Source: Allomuricauda sp. (lineage in GTDB: Bacteria > Bacteroidota > Bacteroidia > Flavobacteriales > Flavobacteriaceae). From it: a DNA stretch of 64,000 nucleotides. Position 1 is the stretch's first letter. The number at the start of each line of letters is the position of its first letter. The position numbers and the translations under genes were made by a program. The notes under the pieces were generated by a model. That model saw only the letters and a list, made by a program, of their open reading frames with translations, searched no databases and was not told the origin of the DNA. The stretch lies in the NCBI GenBank assembly GCA_003712125.1, contig RHLF01000002.1:992001-1056000 (forward strand), in the 5' to 3' direction. Positions 26,678 to 35,158 of this stretch are shown in pieces.

Positions 26678-27057
26678 ATTGCATTATTATGTTGTTCTTT
26701 CAGTATACGCATGGACAATTCCAACAATATCAAGGTGTTGATTTCCAAACTATTGAAAATCTCTTCTTGATGATTCGGAACTTCATTTTTTTTGAGCGTT
26801 TTTAGGAATTCTAAATTCTGTAGCGCGTTGTGAAATACCCTTTTTGGAAAAAGCGGTGCTTGAACTGGCTTCTTGCCAACGGCTGAGCCATTCATTTTGG
26901 TAGGCTCATTGAAGATTTTACCGTTGAGATCCGTTTTAAAATCTTGAAATTTTTGTTTCAGGTTGACCGCTTCATTTGATTTTAGTTCGCAATAGGCGAA
27001 GTCTGTAAGCGATTTTTCGAATTGATCAAGCCTAGTCAAAAGAGTTTTTACTTCCAA
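26674..27057 (-). CDS. Hypothetical helical protein, first gene of the polymer operon
   Basis: 127 aa with no recognised domain. Predicted mostly helical: residues 1-55 rich in Leu/Lys/Glu heptads, a disordered Lys/Pro/Gly segment at about 58-75, then helices 76-125. The start is uncertain: the first codon used is TTG at 27057, and no ATG is in frame ahead of it (an ATG 8 bp upstream is out of frame). The 4-bp overlap with the HPt gene supports translation. It may be an accessory of the phosphorelay. Confidence 0.6.
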   Translation of the reverse strand: MEVKTLLTRLDQFEKSLTDFAYCELKSNEAVNLKQKFQDFKTDLNGKIFNEPTKMNGSAVGKKPVQAPLFPKRVFHNALQNLEFLKTLKKNEVPNHQEEIFNSLEINTLILLELSMRILKEQHNNAI

Positions 27058-27476
27058 GGTGCATTTGAATTTTAATTCCAGCTTGTCCCCTCTTGGATAT
27101 TTGAAAAACCTAGAAGGCTAAAACACTGGGTGTAATGACCTTAAAACTCCTTATTTAGTGCAGGATGCACAATTAAATGTTACCTAGAGCAGGTATTCTG
27201 TTGTCAAATTGATTTATTTGTAGGTATAAGGGTTTGCATTCTACCGTAAACGGGACATACAGATTAAGGCAAAGGCATGGATATAGCTGAACGCTTCGCA
27301 TGATTTGTTGCATTGGTTAGGGCCATCGTAATGGCCTCAAGCACAACCCATTCAACACTCCAATCTTACCTTTTGGAAAGGCCCAAAAACCCTTTAGTCA
27401 AAGGAAATTTTTTTTAATCTATTTGTATAAGTTAATTAATCTATATGATTGTATATTAGATATATAGATATATTTT
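27058..27476. other. 419-bp intergenic region, no gene seen
   Basis: The upstream region of the polymer operon. The largest in-frame run beginning ATG (27331, plus strand) is only 28 codons and has no family features. A small hairpin GGCCAT/ATGGCC lies at 27321-27336, and a 5-bp stem CCTTT/AAAGG at 27391-27404 followed by a short T run on the minus strand may terminate the thioesterase transcript. A weak promoter-like TTTG...TAACATTTA occurs near 27170-27210 on the minus strand. The last 70 bp are very A+T rich. Confidence 0.6.
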
Positions 27477-27866
27477 TTAGTTTGCAAGTCTGTCTTTTAC
27501 ATATTCCACCTTGGTTTTACCATGGGGAGAAGCTTTGCCATTTTCGTCAAGGTTGACCATAATTATATTATCAACCGTAACAATAGTGTCATGGGTCATC
27601 TTATTTCGCACTTCGCAATTTAAGGTTAGTGATGTTTTTCCAAAACGAACCACTTCGATACCTATCTCAACGATGTCCCCTTGTTTAGCAGTGCTCATAA
27701 AATTGATTTCGGATATGTATTTGGTAACTACTTTTTTGTTTTCAAGCTGTATGATACTGTACAAGGCACATTCTTCATCTATCCAAGCCAACAGCGTGCC
27801 TCCGAACAGGGTCTCATTGGCATTTAGGTCTTCAGGTTTAACCCATTTTCTTGTATGAAATCGCAT
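27477..27866 (-). CDS. Acyl-CoA thioesterase, hot-dog fold (YciA/BACH type)
   Basis: 129 aa hot-dog thioesterase. N-terminal VKPEDLNANETLFGGTLLAWIDEECALYS carries the conserved Asn/Gly/Asp of the family's active site, and KYISEINFMSTAKQGDIVEIGIEVVRFGKTSL is the long central helix/strand block with RFGKTS typical of YciA and brain acyl-CoA hydrolase domains. Single domain, so it acts as a dimer or hexamer. It probably hydrolyses medium- to long-chain acyl-CoA. Monocistronic, with a promoter-like element immediately ahead. Confidence 0.9.
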   Translation of the reverse strand: MRFHTRKWVKPEDLNANETLFGGTLLAWIDEECALYSIIQLENKKVVTKYISEINFMSTAKQGDIVEIGIEVVRFGKTSLTLNCEVRNKMTHDTIVTVDNIIMVNLDENGKASPHGKTKVEYVKDRLAN

Positions 27867-27879
27867 AAAAATTTTTATG

Positions 27880-27909
27880 CAAAATTACCGAATAATTCTC
27901 CTGCACAGA
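27880..27909 (-). promoter_or_regulatory. Promoter-like element for thioesterase gene (TCTG-N18-TAATTTTG)
   Basis: Minus-strand TAATTTTG at 27887-27880 is a perfect -7 box; TCTG (27909-27906) lies 18 bases upstream as a 3/4 match to TTTG. Predicted leader is only about 10 nt. Confidence 0.45.
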
Positions 27910-28045
27910 TTTGTAGTTAATCCTTCTTCTGCGGTTTTGCCGAATTATAAAGTTTGTTAATCATAAAATAAACTTTTCTTAATTAGGTGGCATTGGTTCT
28001 GCCAAAAGAATAAATTCAAGACATCAAACCACAACCCATCAACAA

Positions 28046-28903
28046 ATGAACGCATCAGTCAATAGTGATTTTTATTCCGATCCGACCTTTAAGGTCTTCA
28101 AAGTGCCAAAATGGCGCGCTTATTTTTACAGTTTTCTTTCCGTAAAATTATGGGGCAACATCCCCAGTGATGTACAACGGAAAATCTCATCGCTATATGC
28201 TTCCCTGTATAACAAGCCTATATCGAAACATATTATCCCCATATATCTATCATTAAATTACACGGATAAGAATTACTTGCAAAAGTTTAAACCGCCCCAC
28301 GGCAAAAGCGATTTTAAGACCTTCCAAGACTTTTTTATCAGACAGTTTAGGTTGGCGCCAAGTAACCCGAGTCCATGGGTATGGCCGTGCGAAGGGCTGC
28401 TCTGTGATTCCGATAAAATTGAAAATCTAAATACGGTTGCCGTCAAATGTGATACCCGTTCGGTTGATACCGTTTTTGGGACAGAAGAAAACCCCATCCC
28501 CAGCAACTATTCATTTACCAATGTTTTTCTGCACAATAAAAACTATCATAGAATTCATGCTCCCATCAGCGGTGAGATAACACGAATCCAGCATATTCCT
28601 GGAGATCTGGTGGTATTACGACCATGGATTTACAAGCAAAATCCTTCCTTACCGGCGTTTCGAAATGAACGTTACAACATTGATATCAGCGATGAAATCG
28701 GACGAACCTGGTACCTCAGTATTGTAGGAGGACCGGCCGTGGGCACCATCGCGTTGCCCGATGCGGTCAAGGTGGGTGCGAAAATTGAAAAATTGAACGA
28801 GATTGCCCTTTTTTACTTGGGATCTACCTGTTGTATGGCCTCACCTATTGTTCCAAGATTCCATCATAAAAATACCTTTGTGGAGGTAGGCGCAAGCTAT
28901 TAA
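28046..28903 (+). CDS. psd: Phosphatidylserine decarboxylase family protein
   Basis: 285 aa. Converts phosphatidylserine to phosphatidylethanolamine, or acts on a related phospholipid head group. The self-processing site LGST is at residues 258-261, giving a pyruvoyl group on the new alpha chain after cleavage at G-S (S260). The block NKNYHRIHAPISGEI (165-177) and IVGGPAVGTI are diagnostic of the family. Length is that of a larger psd form with an N-terminal extension. No pssA is adjacent. The Cys-Cys after LGST is unusual but the site itself is intact. Confidence 0.9.
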   Translation: MNASVNSDFYSDPTFKVFKVPKWRAYFYSFLSVKLWGNIPSDVQRKISSLYASLYNKPISKHIIPIYLSLNYTDKNYLQKFKPPHGKSDFKTFQDFFIRQFRLAPSNPSPWVWPCEGLLCDSDKIENLNTVAVKCDTRSVDTVFGTEENPIPSNYSFTNVFLHNKNYHRIHAPISGEITRIQHIPGDLVVLRPWIYKQNPSLPAFRNERYNIDISDEIGRTWYLSIVGGPAVGTIALPDAVKVGAKIEKLNEIALFYLGSTCCMASPIVPRFHHKNTFVEVGASY

Positions 28904-29113
28904 ACAACAGATTTCTTCCCCCATCGATGCAAAAGTCAAACTGCGGTCTTGTACTGGTTTGTAGTGTCGTAACAGTAATGCCTTCAGGATATCCAACCCT
29001 TTCAAAGGCCATGGTTTGGTTTTTAAAAATTCAAGGATTCAAAATTTGTGAATATCTTGTAACAAAAGGTGCCATTGCACTACAAACGATTAATAACTCA
29101 AAAAACGATAAAC

Positions 29114-29872
29114 ATGAAACCATTAAAATTTCTATGGGCGTTGGCAATTCTTGCCATCTCAACATCAGCTGCAATCGCGCAAGATGCTGAGCAAATCATT
29201 GACAACTATTTGGAAACCATCGGCGGGGTCGATAATTGGAACAAATTAACGGGAATAAAATTCATTGGTAAGGGCATTCAGCAAGGACAGGAATTCCCGG
29301 GATACATGATCATGCTAAAAGATGGCAGACAAATTCAAGCCTATGATATTCAGGGAAAAACGATGAAAGACAATGTCTTTGATGGCAATACACTGTGGAG
29401 CACCAATTTTCAGAATTTAAAGGCGGAAAAAGCCAGTTCAGAACAAACCAATAACTTTAAATTGGATGCCAATGATTTTCCAGACCCTTTTTTAAACTAT
29501 AAGGAAAAAGGTTATACACTGGAATTGTTGGGTTCAGAAACTATTGATGGTGTTGAAACCCACAAGATTAAATTAACAAAAGAGCCGCATACCGTTGATG
29601 GCCAAAAGGTAGATGATGTGGTTTTCTATTACTTTGATACAGACAGCAATGTACCGATTGCCATGGAGGTGGAACTTAAATCAGGTCCCGCTAAAGGTCA
29701 GATGTACCGCACCACGATGAGCGATTACCAAGAGGTTGAGGGACTCTACTTTGCTTTTACTACAACAGAATCCATTGGACAACAAGAAATTATTACAATT
29801 GCACTGGATGCCGTAGAACTCAATCCTACCGTTGAAGATGCTTTATTCACCTTTCCCGAAAACGAGGAATAA
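29114..29872 (+). CDS. Outer-membrane lipoprotein-sorting (LolA-like) protein, copy 1
   Basis: 252 aa from ATG 29114, giving a signal peptide ending AAIAQ (residue 22); an upstream frame exists without a signal sequence. The mature domain has the half-open beta-barrel pattern with repeated strands: NYLETIGGVDNWNKLTGIKFIGKGIQQGQEFPGYMIMLKDGRQIQ, then KMKGETLWS-like and KLTKEPHTVDG-type blocks. Paralogue of the next gene, about half identical. Probably a periplasmic lipid or lipoprotein carrier, but LolA function is not proved. Confidence 0.75.
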   Translation: MKPLKFLWALAILAISTSAAIAQDAEQIIDNYLETIGGVDNWNKLTGIKFIGKGIQQGQEFPGYMIMLKDGRQIQAYDIQGKTMKDNVFDGNTLWSTNFQNLKAEKASSEQTNNFKLDANDFPDPFLNYKEKGYTLELLGSETIDGVETHKIKLTKEPHTVDGQKVDDVVFYYFDTDSNVPIAMEVELKSGPAKGQMYRTTMSDYQEVEGLYFAFTTTESIGQQEIITIALDAVELNPTVEDALFTFPENEE

Positions 29873-30005
29873 GTCAACAAAATATTAGGATAATTTTAAC
29901 CAGTAAACGACTATCTCAAATGTTTTTTTCTGTTTTTAGTCCTTAAATTGTAACACGATAGCTAGAAATAAGTCTAATAGACAATTCAAATTAAAACCCT
30001 TTATA

Positions 30006-30773
30006 ATGAAAACTTTGAAAACACTAATTGGAGCATTGCTTTTTTGTATTGCCATACCCCTTCAGGCACAGACGGCTGATGAAATTTTGAACAACTACTT
30101 TGAGAACACAGGAGGCCTCGAAAATTGGAAAAATCTAAAAGGCATTAAGATGGCTGCAAAAGTGAATCAACAAGGCATGGAAATACCTATTGAAATGTTT
30201 CAGATGAAAGATGGACGTCAAATGACCAAAATCACTTTTCAAGGCAAGGAAATTTTTCAAGGCGTTTATGACGGTGAAACCTTATGGAGCCATAATTTTA
30301 TGACCATGAAGGCGGAAAAGTCTGATGCGGAGCAAACAGCGAATTTCAAATTGAACGCCAATGATTTTCCTGATTCTTTTATGGACTATAAAGAAAAAGG
30401 ATATACGGTTGAGCTAATGGGCAAAGAAACCATTGATGGTGCCGAAACTTTTAAGATAAAGTTGGTAAAAGAGCCTATAACAGTTGACGGTAATCAAGAA
30501 GATGACATTTCTTTTTACTTTTTTGACGTCGACAATTTTGTACCTATTGCCGTACAATCTGAAATAAAGACAGGACCCGCCAAAGGTCAAATGTCAGAAT
30601 CAAAAATGAGCGACTACCAAGAGGTGGATGGCTTGTATTTTCCATTTTCAATGACACAAGGACTTAAAGGCGGTCAATCGCAACCCATTACCATTGAGTC
30701 CATAGAGCTGAATCCTGAAGTAGATGAAACTGCTTTTGCTTTCCCAGAGGATACAGAAAACAAAGAAGAATAA
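30006..30773 (+). CDS. Outer-membrane lipoprotein-sorting (LolA-like) protein, copy 2
   Basis: 255 aa with a signal peptide ending PLQAQ. It aligns across its whole length with the gene 133 bp upstream: shared blocks include NNYFENTGGLENWKNLKGIK, FKLNANDFPDSFMDYKEKGYT, KLVKEPITVDGNQEDD and GPAKGQMSESKMSDYQEVDGLY (written piecewise). Tandem duplication. Both upstream regions contain TTGTAACA about 57 bp before the start. Followed by a terminator and the BNR-repeat gene. Confidence 0.75.
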   Translation: MKTLKTLIGALLFCIAIPLQAQTADEILNNYFENTGGLENWKNLKGIKMAAKVNQQGMEIPIEMFQMKDGRQMTKITFQGKEIFQGVYDGETLWSHNFMTMKAEKSDAEQTANFKLNANDFPDSFMDYKEKGYTVELMGKETIDGAETFKIKLVKEPITVDGNQEDDISFYFFDVDNFVPIAVQSEIKTGPAKGQMSESKMSDYQEVDGLYFPFSMTQGLKGGQSQPITIESIELNPEVDETAFAFPEDTENKEE

Positions 30774-30782
30774 GCAACATAT

Positions 30783-30808
30783 GGGCCCCATCATGGGGTC
30801 TTTTTTTT
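30783..30808 (+). terminator. Rho-independent terminator
   Basis: GGGCCCCA (30783-30790) pairs with TGGGGTCT (30794-30801) around a 3-base loop, followed by eight T. It ends the LolA-like tandem just before the next start at 30821. Confidence 0.75.
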
Positions 30809-30820
30809 AAAACAACAACA

Positions 30821-33800
30821 ATGAAAAAACTACTTTTTTCCTTTTTGATTGGTGCGTTGGCATTCCCCTTTTTTGGCGGTGCCCAACAAACCCTTGAAAC
30901 CATTTCCGGCAAACAGCTGTTCGGAGATATAAAAGCCAGACATATCGGGCCAGCCCTAATGAGTGGGCGTATTAACGATATGGAGGTTCATCCTACCAAT
31001 GGCAGGGTAATTTATGCCGGTACTGCCGGAGGAGGTGTCTGGAAATCCAATGATGCTGGGGCCACCTTCAATCCTATTTTTGATGAATATTGCCAATCTA
31101 TAGGTGCTGTTGAACTAGACCCTAACGATCCTGATAAGGTAATTTATGTTGGTACCGGTGAAACGTGGCCACGAAACAGTGTTTCGGTAGGTGATGGATT
31201 ATACAAATCTGTTGACGGTGGAGCCAACTGGACTAAAATTGGTTTGGAGAAATCGGAACGTATTGCCAATATCATTGTCAATCCACAAAATTCCGATGAA
31301 ATATATGTAGGCGTACTGGGGGCCCTTTGGGGTGATAGTGAAGAGCGCGGTGTATATAAATCATCCGATGGTGGAGCAACATGGGAAAAGCTTTTGTATA
31401 TCAACGCAAAAACGGGTTGTGCCGATTTGACCATGGACCCTTCAAACCCCAATGTGCTTTACGCCTCAATGTGGGAATTCAGAAGAACAGGATGGTCTTT
31501 TGAGTCTGGTGGAGCCAATAGTGCATTGTACAAGTCTACCGATGGTGGCAAAACTTGGAATAAAATTCACAATGGTTTCCCGGAGGGTAAGCTGGGTCGA
31601 TTGGCAATTGCCGTAGCCCCTTCAAACCCCAATGTACTATATACCGTGATCGAAGCGGAAAAAGATGAACGCAAAGGCTTGTACCGCAGTGATGACGCCG
31701 GTGCCAGCTGGGAGCAGTTAAACAACGATTTTGGTATTACCGTAAGACCCTTTTACTTTTCACGAATTGTTGTGGACCCTAAAAACGAAGACGTTGTGGT
31801 CAAAGGAGGCCTTAGTGGATCCATTTCAAGAGATGGCGGAAAGACCTTCAAGTCCCTGGGGAATATGCACTCTGATATTCACGACATTGCCTTCAGTATT
31901 GTAAATTCAGATATCATGTATGTGGGTACCGATGGTGGTGTTTATCGCTCTTGGGACGGTGGCACGACCATGGAAATTGTGGAGAACCTACCCTTATCGC
32001 AATTTTATCATATAAGCGTAGATGATGCCGAACCCTATAATGTGTATGGCGGCTTACAAGACAACGGATCCTGGTGGGGTCCTTCTTCGGCTCCGGGTGG
32101 AGTTCAAGCCAGAGATTGGAATTCTGTTGGCGCAGGTGATGGATTTAGAGTGCTAAAACATCCCACCAAAAAAATCATTTATTCTGAAATGCAAGGAGCC
32201 GAAAACGTTTGGCGTTATGATGTTGCCAACAACTTGACCAAAACCATTCAGCCTTTGCCTTCTTCCGAAGATCAAAAATTACGTTGGAATTGGAATGCAC
32301 CAATGGCGGTCAGTGCGCATCAACCCGATCGCTTTTATATGGGCAGCCAGTTTTTGCATAAATCAGAAGATATGGGAGATACCTGGACGATCATCTCACC
32401 TGATTTAACAACCAATGATCCTGCGAAGCAAAATCAAGAGGATTCAGGTGGACTGTCAAAAGACAATTCAGGTGCCGAAAACCACACTACCATATTCACG
32501 ATTGTCGAATCACCTCTAGATCAAAATGTTATTTGGGTGGGCACTGATGATGGTAATGTTCAGGTTACCCAAGATGGAGGTAAAACTTGGACCAATACCG
32601 TTGGAAATATTTCGGGTCTACCTGCAAACACTTGGTGTTACCATATTGAAGCCAGCAGCTTTGACAAGGGAACGGCATATGCCGTATTCGATGGTCATAC
32701 CATGAACGATATGAACCCATACGCCTATAAGACCACAGATTATGGTAAGACTTGGACAAATATCATATCTGATGATGTTGTGGGCTTTACAAGAAGCATC
32801 CAAGAAGATTATGAAAATCCTGATCTTTTGTTTTTGGGAACTGAGTTTGGGCTTTACATAACGCTAAATGGAGGCAAGAACTGGAAAAAGTTTACCAACA
32901 ATATGCCTTCCGTTGCGGTTCACCATATTGAAATGCAAAAGAAAACCAACGATTTGGTTATGGGCACGCATGGACGTGGTGTTATCATTATTGATGATAT
33001 TTCACCCCTTCGGGAAATCAACGAAGAAGTATTGAACAAAACCGTACATTTCTTTGAAATGCCTGCAACCGTAATTAATGAAACCAGCGGTTTCTCTGGC
33101 AGTTTCGGGGGTGAGACACAATTCGTTGGTTCCAATAAAACCAAGCAAGCCCAGATTAAATATTTCTTGAAAAAACGCCACACCTTTGGTAAAATGGCCA
33201 TGGAAATCCAAGACAATGAAGGTAATGTAGTCGCCGAACTTGGTCCGGGTAAGTCAAAGGGAATAAATGTGGTAAACTGGAATTACACTCGTAAGCAACC
33301 GAAGGTGGCCAAAGGGAAAACGTTTAGTTTTGGTGGTTTCACCTCACCTCAAGTCCCTGCAGGTACCTACAAAGTTGTACTGACCAAGGGAAAGGAAACT
33401 TTTGAGCATTCCTTCGATTTGGTCTATTCTGACGCTTCTCCTTTAAATGCGCAAGATCGAGAACTTAAGAACAGTACAACCATGCAATTGTATGACATGA
33501 CCCAAGAATTGGCCTATTTGGTATATGAAGTGGACGAAATTCTTGAAAGCGCCGGTGAAAAAGGCGACTCGAAAACAGTTTCCAAGCTAAATGCACTTAA
33601 GGAAACATTGGTGATTACCACAGGTGACAACTACGTAGGTTCGGCTGAACCCCAATTACGGGAGAAAATGGCCGACTTGTACAGCAAGGTAGCGTCAAGT
33701 TATGACAAACCTTCTCCTGACGAGTTAAGAAACCTGAAGGTTATTGCAGGAAGATTTGCCAATGCCAAAGATGCTTTTGCAAAAATCAAGACCAAGTATA

Positions 33801-33856
33801 TCAAGAAGAATCCTGTTGAACTGAAACCGTTCGACGAGTTCTTAGGAAGTAAATAA
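30821..33856 (+). CDS. Large secreted BNR/VPS10-type beta-propeller protein
   Basis: 1011 aa with signal peptide (residues about 1-22, ending FGGAQ). Residues about 45-740 are two beta-propeller units made of repeated BNR Asp-box motifs: many copies of S.DGG.TW (for example SNDAGATF, SVDGGANW, SSDGGATW, STDGGKTW, TQDGGKTW), the sortilin VPS10-like glycosyl-hydrolase-like family widespread in Bacteroidota. The C-terminal 270 residues include a beta domain and a helical tail ending FDEFLGSK. No type IX secretion C-terminal domain is evident. Role unknown; such proteins are often linked to extracellular degradation or peptidase complexes. Confidence 0.85.
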   Translation: MKKLLFSFLIGALAFPFFGGAQQTLETISGKQLFGDIKARHIGPALMSGRINDMEVHPTNGRVIYAGTAGGGVWKSNDAGATFNPIFDEYCQSIGAVELDPNDPDKVIYVGTGETWPRNSVSVGDGLYKSVDGGANWTKIGLEKSERIANIIVNPQNSDEIYVGVLGALWGDSEERGVYKSSDGGATWEKLLYINAKTGCADLTMDPSNPNVLYASMWEFRRTGWSFESGGANSALYKSTDGGKTWNKIHNGFPEGKLGRLAIAVAPSNPNVLYTVIEAEKDERKGLYRSDDAGASWEQLNNDFGITVRPFYFSRIVVDPKNEDVVVKGGLSGSISRDGGKTFKSLGNMHSDIHDIAFSIVNSDIMYVGTDGGVYRSWDGGTTMEIVENLPLSQFYHISVDDAEPYNVYGGLQDNGSWWGPSSAPGGVQARDWNSVGAGDGFRVLKHPTKKIIYSEMQGAENVWRYDVANNLTKTIQPLPSSEDQKLRWNWNAPMAVSAHQPDRFYMGSQFLHKSEDMGDTWTIISPDLTTNDPAKQNQEDSGGLSKDNSGAENHTTIFTIVESPLDQNVIWVGTDDGNVQVTQDGGKTWTNTVGNISGLPANTWCYHIEASSFDKGTAYAVFDGHTMNDMNPYAYKTTDYGKTWTNIISDDVVGFTRSIQEDYENPDLLFLGTEFGLYITLNGGKNWKKFTNNMPSVAVHHIEMQKKTNDLVMGTHGRGVIIIDDISPLREINEEVLNKTVHFFEMPATVINETSGFSGSFGGETQFVGSNKTKQAQIKYFLKKRHTFGKMAMEIQDNEGNVVAELGPGKSKGINVVNWNYTRKQPKVAKGKTFSFGGFTSPQVPAGTYKVVLTKGKETFEHSFDLVYSDASPLNAQDRELKNSTTMQLYDMTQELAYLVYEVDEILESAGEKGDSKTVSKLNALKETLVITTGDNYVGSAEPQLREKMADLYSKVASSYDKPSPDELRNLKVIAGRFANAKDAFAKIKTKYIKKNPVELKPFDEFLGSK

Positions 33857-33873
33857 TCTGATATTCCCGATTT

Positions 33874-33905
33874 AAAAACCCGTTGTTCAACCAACGGGTT
33901 TTTTT
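33874..33905 (+). terminator. Rho-independent terminator
   Basis: AAAAACCCGTTG (33874-33885) pairs with CAACGGGTTTTT (33892-33903), 6-base loop, T run. Lies 15 bp after the BNR gene stop. Confidence 0.9.
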
Positions 33906-33988
33906 GTTTATAATCCCGTTGAAAACTTAACATTGCGACGGTCATCTCCTCCAAGGTTATCGGTAATTTTACATAAACTATCTTACCT

Positions 33989-34396
33989 ATGGATGATAGA
34001 ACCTCGAAAATTCTGGCTATCCGGCCCGAAATTCCTTCTGCACGATTTGATGAAAATACCAGTGATGATGAACGCTTTCAGAATGAAACCTTGCGGCCCG
34101 TCATTAAATTTCAGAACCATCTGTTTATTGAGGCCTTCAAAAACTATATCGGAAAACATAAAAATGCCTTCTTCGAACTTTCCATAGAAAAGCGGCTTAC
34201 GTATATCGAGCACGCCATTCAGAAAGACATCAAATTTCGTAATTCCCTTAAAGGAATGATTATCGGCCAATTTAGCATTGAAGAGTACCAAACCTATATC
34301 AAAAATTCCTCGGCACTAAACAAACGAATGATGGCTATGGTCATCGAACGTCTCAAAGACCAAGTGCAAGCAATGGAACAACCGGTGCTATTCTAA
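33989..34396 (+). CDS. Conserved flavobacterial hypothetical protein
   Basis: 135 aa, soluble, no signal peptide. Mainly helical, with the block RDIKFRNSLKGMIIGQFSIEEYQTYIKNSSALNKRMM split across predicted helices; an N-terminal RPEIPSARFDENTSDDERFQNETLRP segment is probably flexible. I believe this is a small conserved family in Flavobacteriaceae (sometimes labelled glyoxalase without support); no catalytic motif is visible. Its stop interlocks with the convergent gene (CTAA at 34393-34396). Confidence 0.7.
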   Translation: MDDRTSKILAIRPEIPSARFDENTSDDERFQNETLRPVIKFQNHLFIEAFKNYIGKHKNAFFELSIEKRLTYIEHAIQKDIKFRNSLKGMIIGQFSIEEYQTYIKNSSALNKRMMAMVIERLKDQVQAMEQPVLF

Positions 34397-35064
34397 ACCA
34401 ATCGTTCACCGTTCAAATTGGTAGTCAGCACATCGCTCATTAAATCAAAAAAGGGCCGAATAGCGCGAAAGCTTTTGTCAATTTCATTTAAAAAGGTTTC
34501 CGACAGCACCTCGTTATCTGAAAAGTTACGAACAAAAATAAACTGCTTTTTCCGTATCAGATCGATTTCCGGATGTTCCCTATCAAATCCTTTTGGAGCA
34601 GTCTTGACACCATCACCTTGTAGCTCCCCCCAAATGGATTTAAAAGTTGGATCATTCAAAATGGTTTTCAGTTCCGTGGCATCCATTTCCCACTCTTTTC
34701 TAATTCGAAACAAGTCATCTTTGTTGGGTTCCCAAAAACCCGTTGCCAAAAAAGTCTCACCAGGTTTTATGCGCAGGTAATAGCCCCCGCGCAATTCAGC
34801 GCCCATTCTTGAAAAAGAACCTGCAAAATGAGGTTTGTATGGAGTTTTGTCCTTTGAAAACCGTACGTCGCGATAAATACGGAACATTTTAAGCTTCTCT
34901 ATTTTGTCATGCTTTTCCAACAACTCCTTGACCGCTTCGTAAAAGCCTTTTACATCTGATTCAACCCCTTTGAACCAGGGCTTGTTTTCGGTAAACCATT
35001 CGCGATTGTTGTTTTTGTTCAGCGTTTTTAAAAAGGTAAAAGTCTCTTTGGTAATTTGATGCAT
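34393..35064 (-). CDS. DUF2461 domain protein
   Basis: 223 aa from ATG 35064, after rejecting a longer frame with no homologous features. Carries TFTFLKTLNKNNNREWF at the N-terminus, FRIYRDVRFSKDKTPYKPHFAGSFSR and GGYYLRIKPGETFLATGFWEP, the defining blocks of the DUF2461/TIGR02453 family. The biochemical function of the family is not established. Transcribed convergently with the upstream hypothetical gene. Confidence 0.9.
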   Translation of the reverse strand: MHQITKETFTFLKTLNKNNNREWFTENKPWFKGVESDVKGFYEAVKELLEKHDKIEKLKMFRIYRDVRFSKDKTPYKPHFAGSFSRMGAELRGGYYLRIKPGETFLATGFWEPNKDDLFRIRKEWEMDATELKTILNDPTFKSIWGELQGDGVKTAPKGFDREHPEIDLIRKKQFIFVRNFSDNEVLSETFLNEIDKSFRAIRPFFDLMSDVLTTNLNGERLV

Positions 35065-35158
35065 TATAGTTGCTTTTAGGTGAATCTGTTTGCCATCATC
35101 ATAATGACGAACATAAGGTATAAAAAAGGACAATTAACGTTTCTGAATTAGAAATCAT

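Noticed and set aside
27331-27417. 28-codon plus-strand frame in the 419-bp gap
   Set aside because: No domain, no similarity, likely chance.
28927-29190. 87-codon frame overlapping the start of the first LolA-like gene
   Set aside because: It overlaps the clearly better signal-peptide gene in another frame and has no features of a real protein.
33872-33905. Palindrome after the BNR gene considered as a repeat or CRISPR-like unit
   Set aside because: A single copy with a T run: a rho-independent terminator, not an array.
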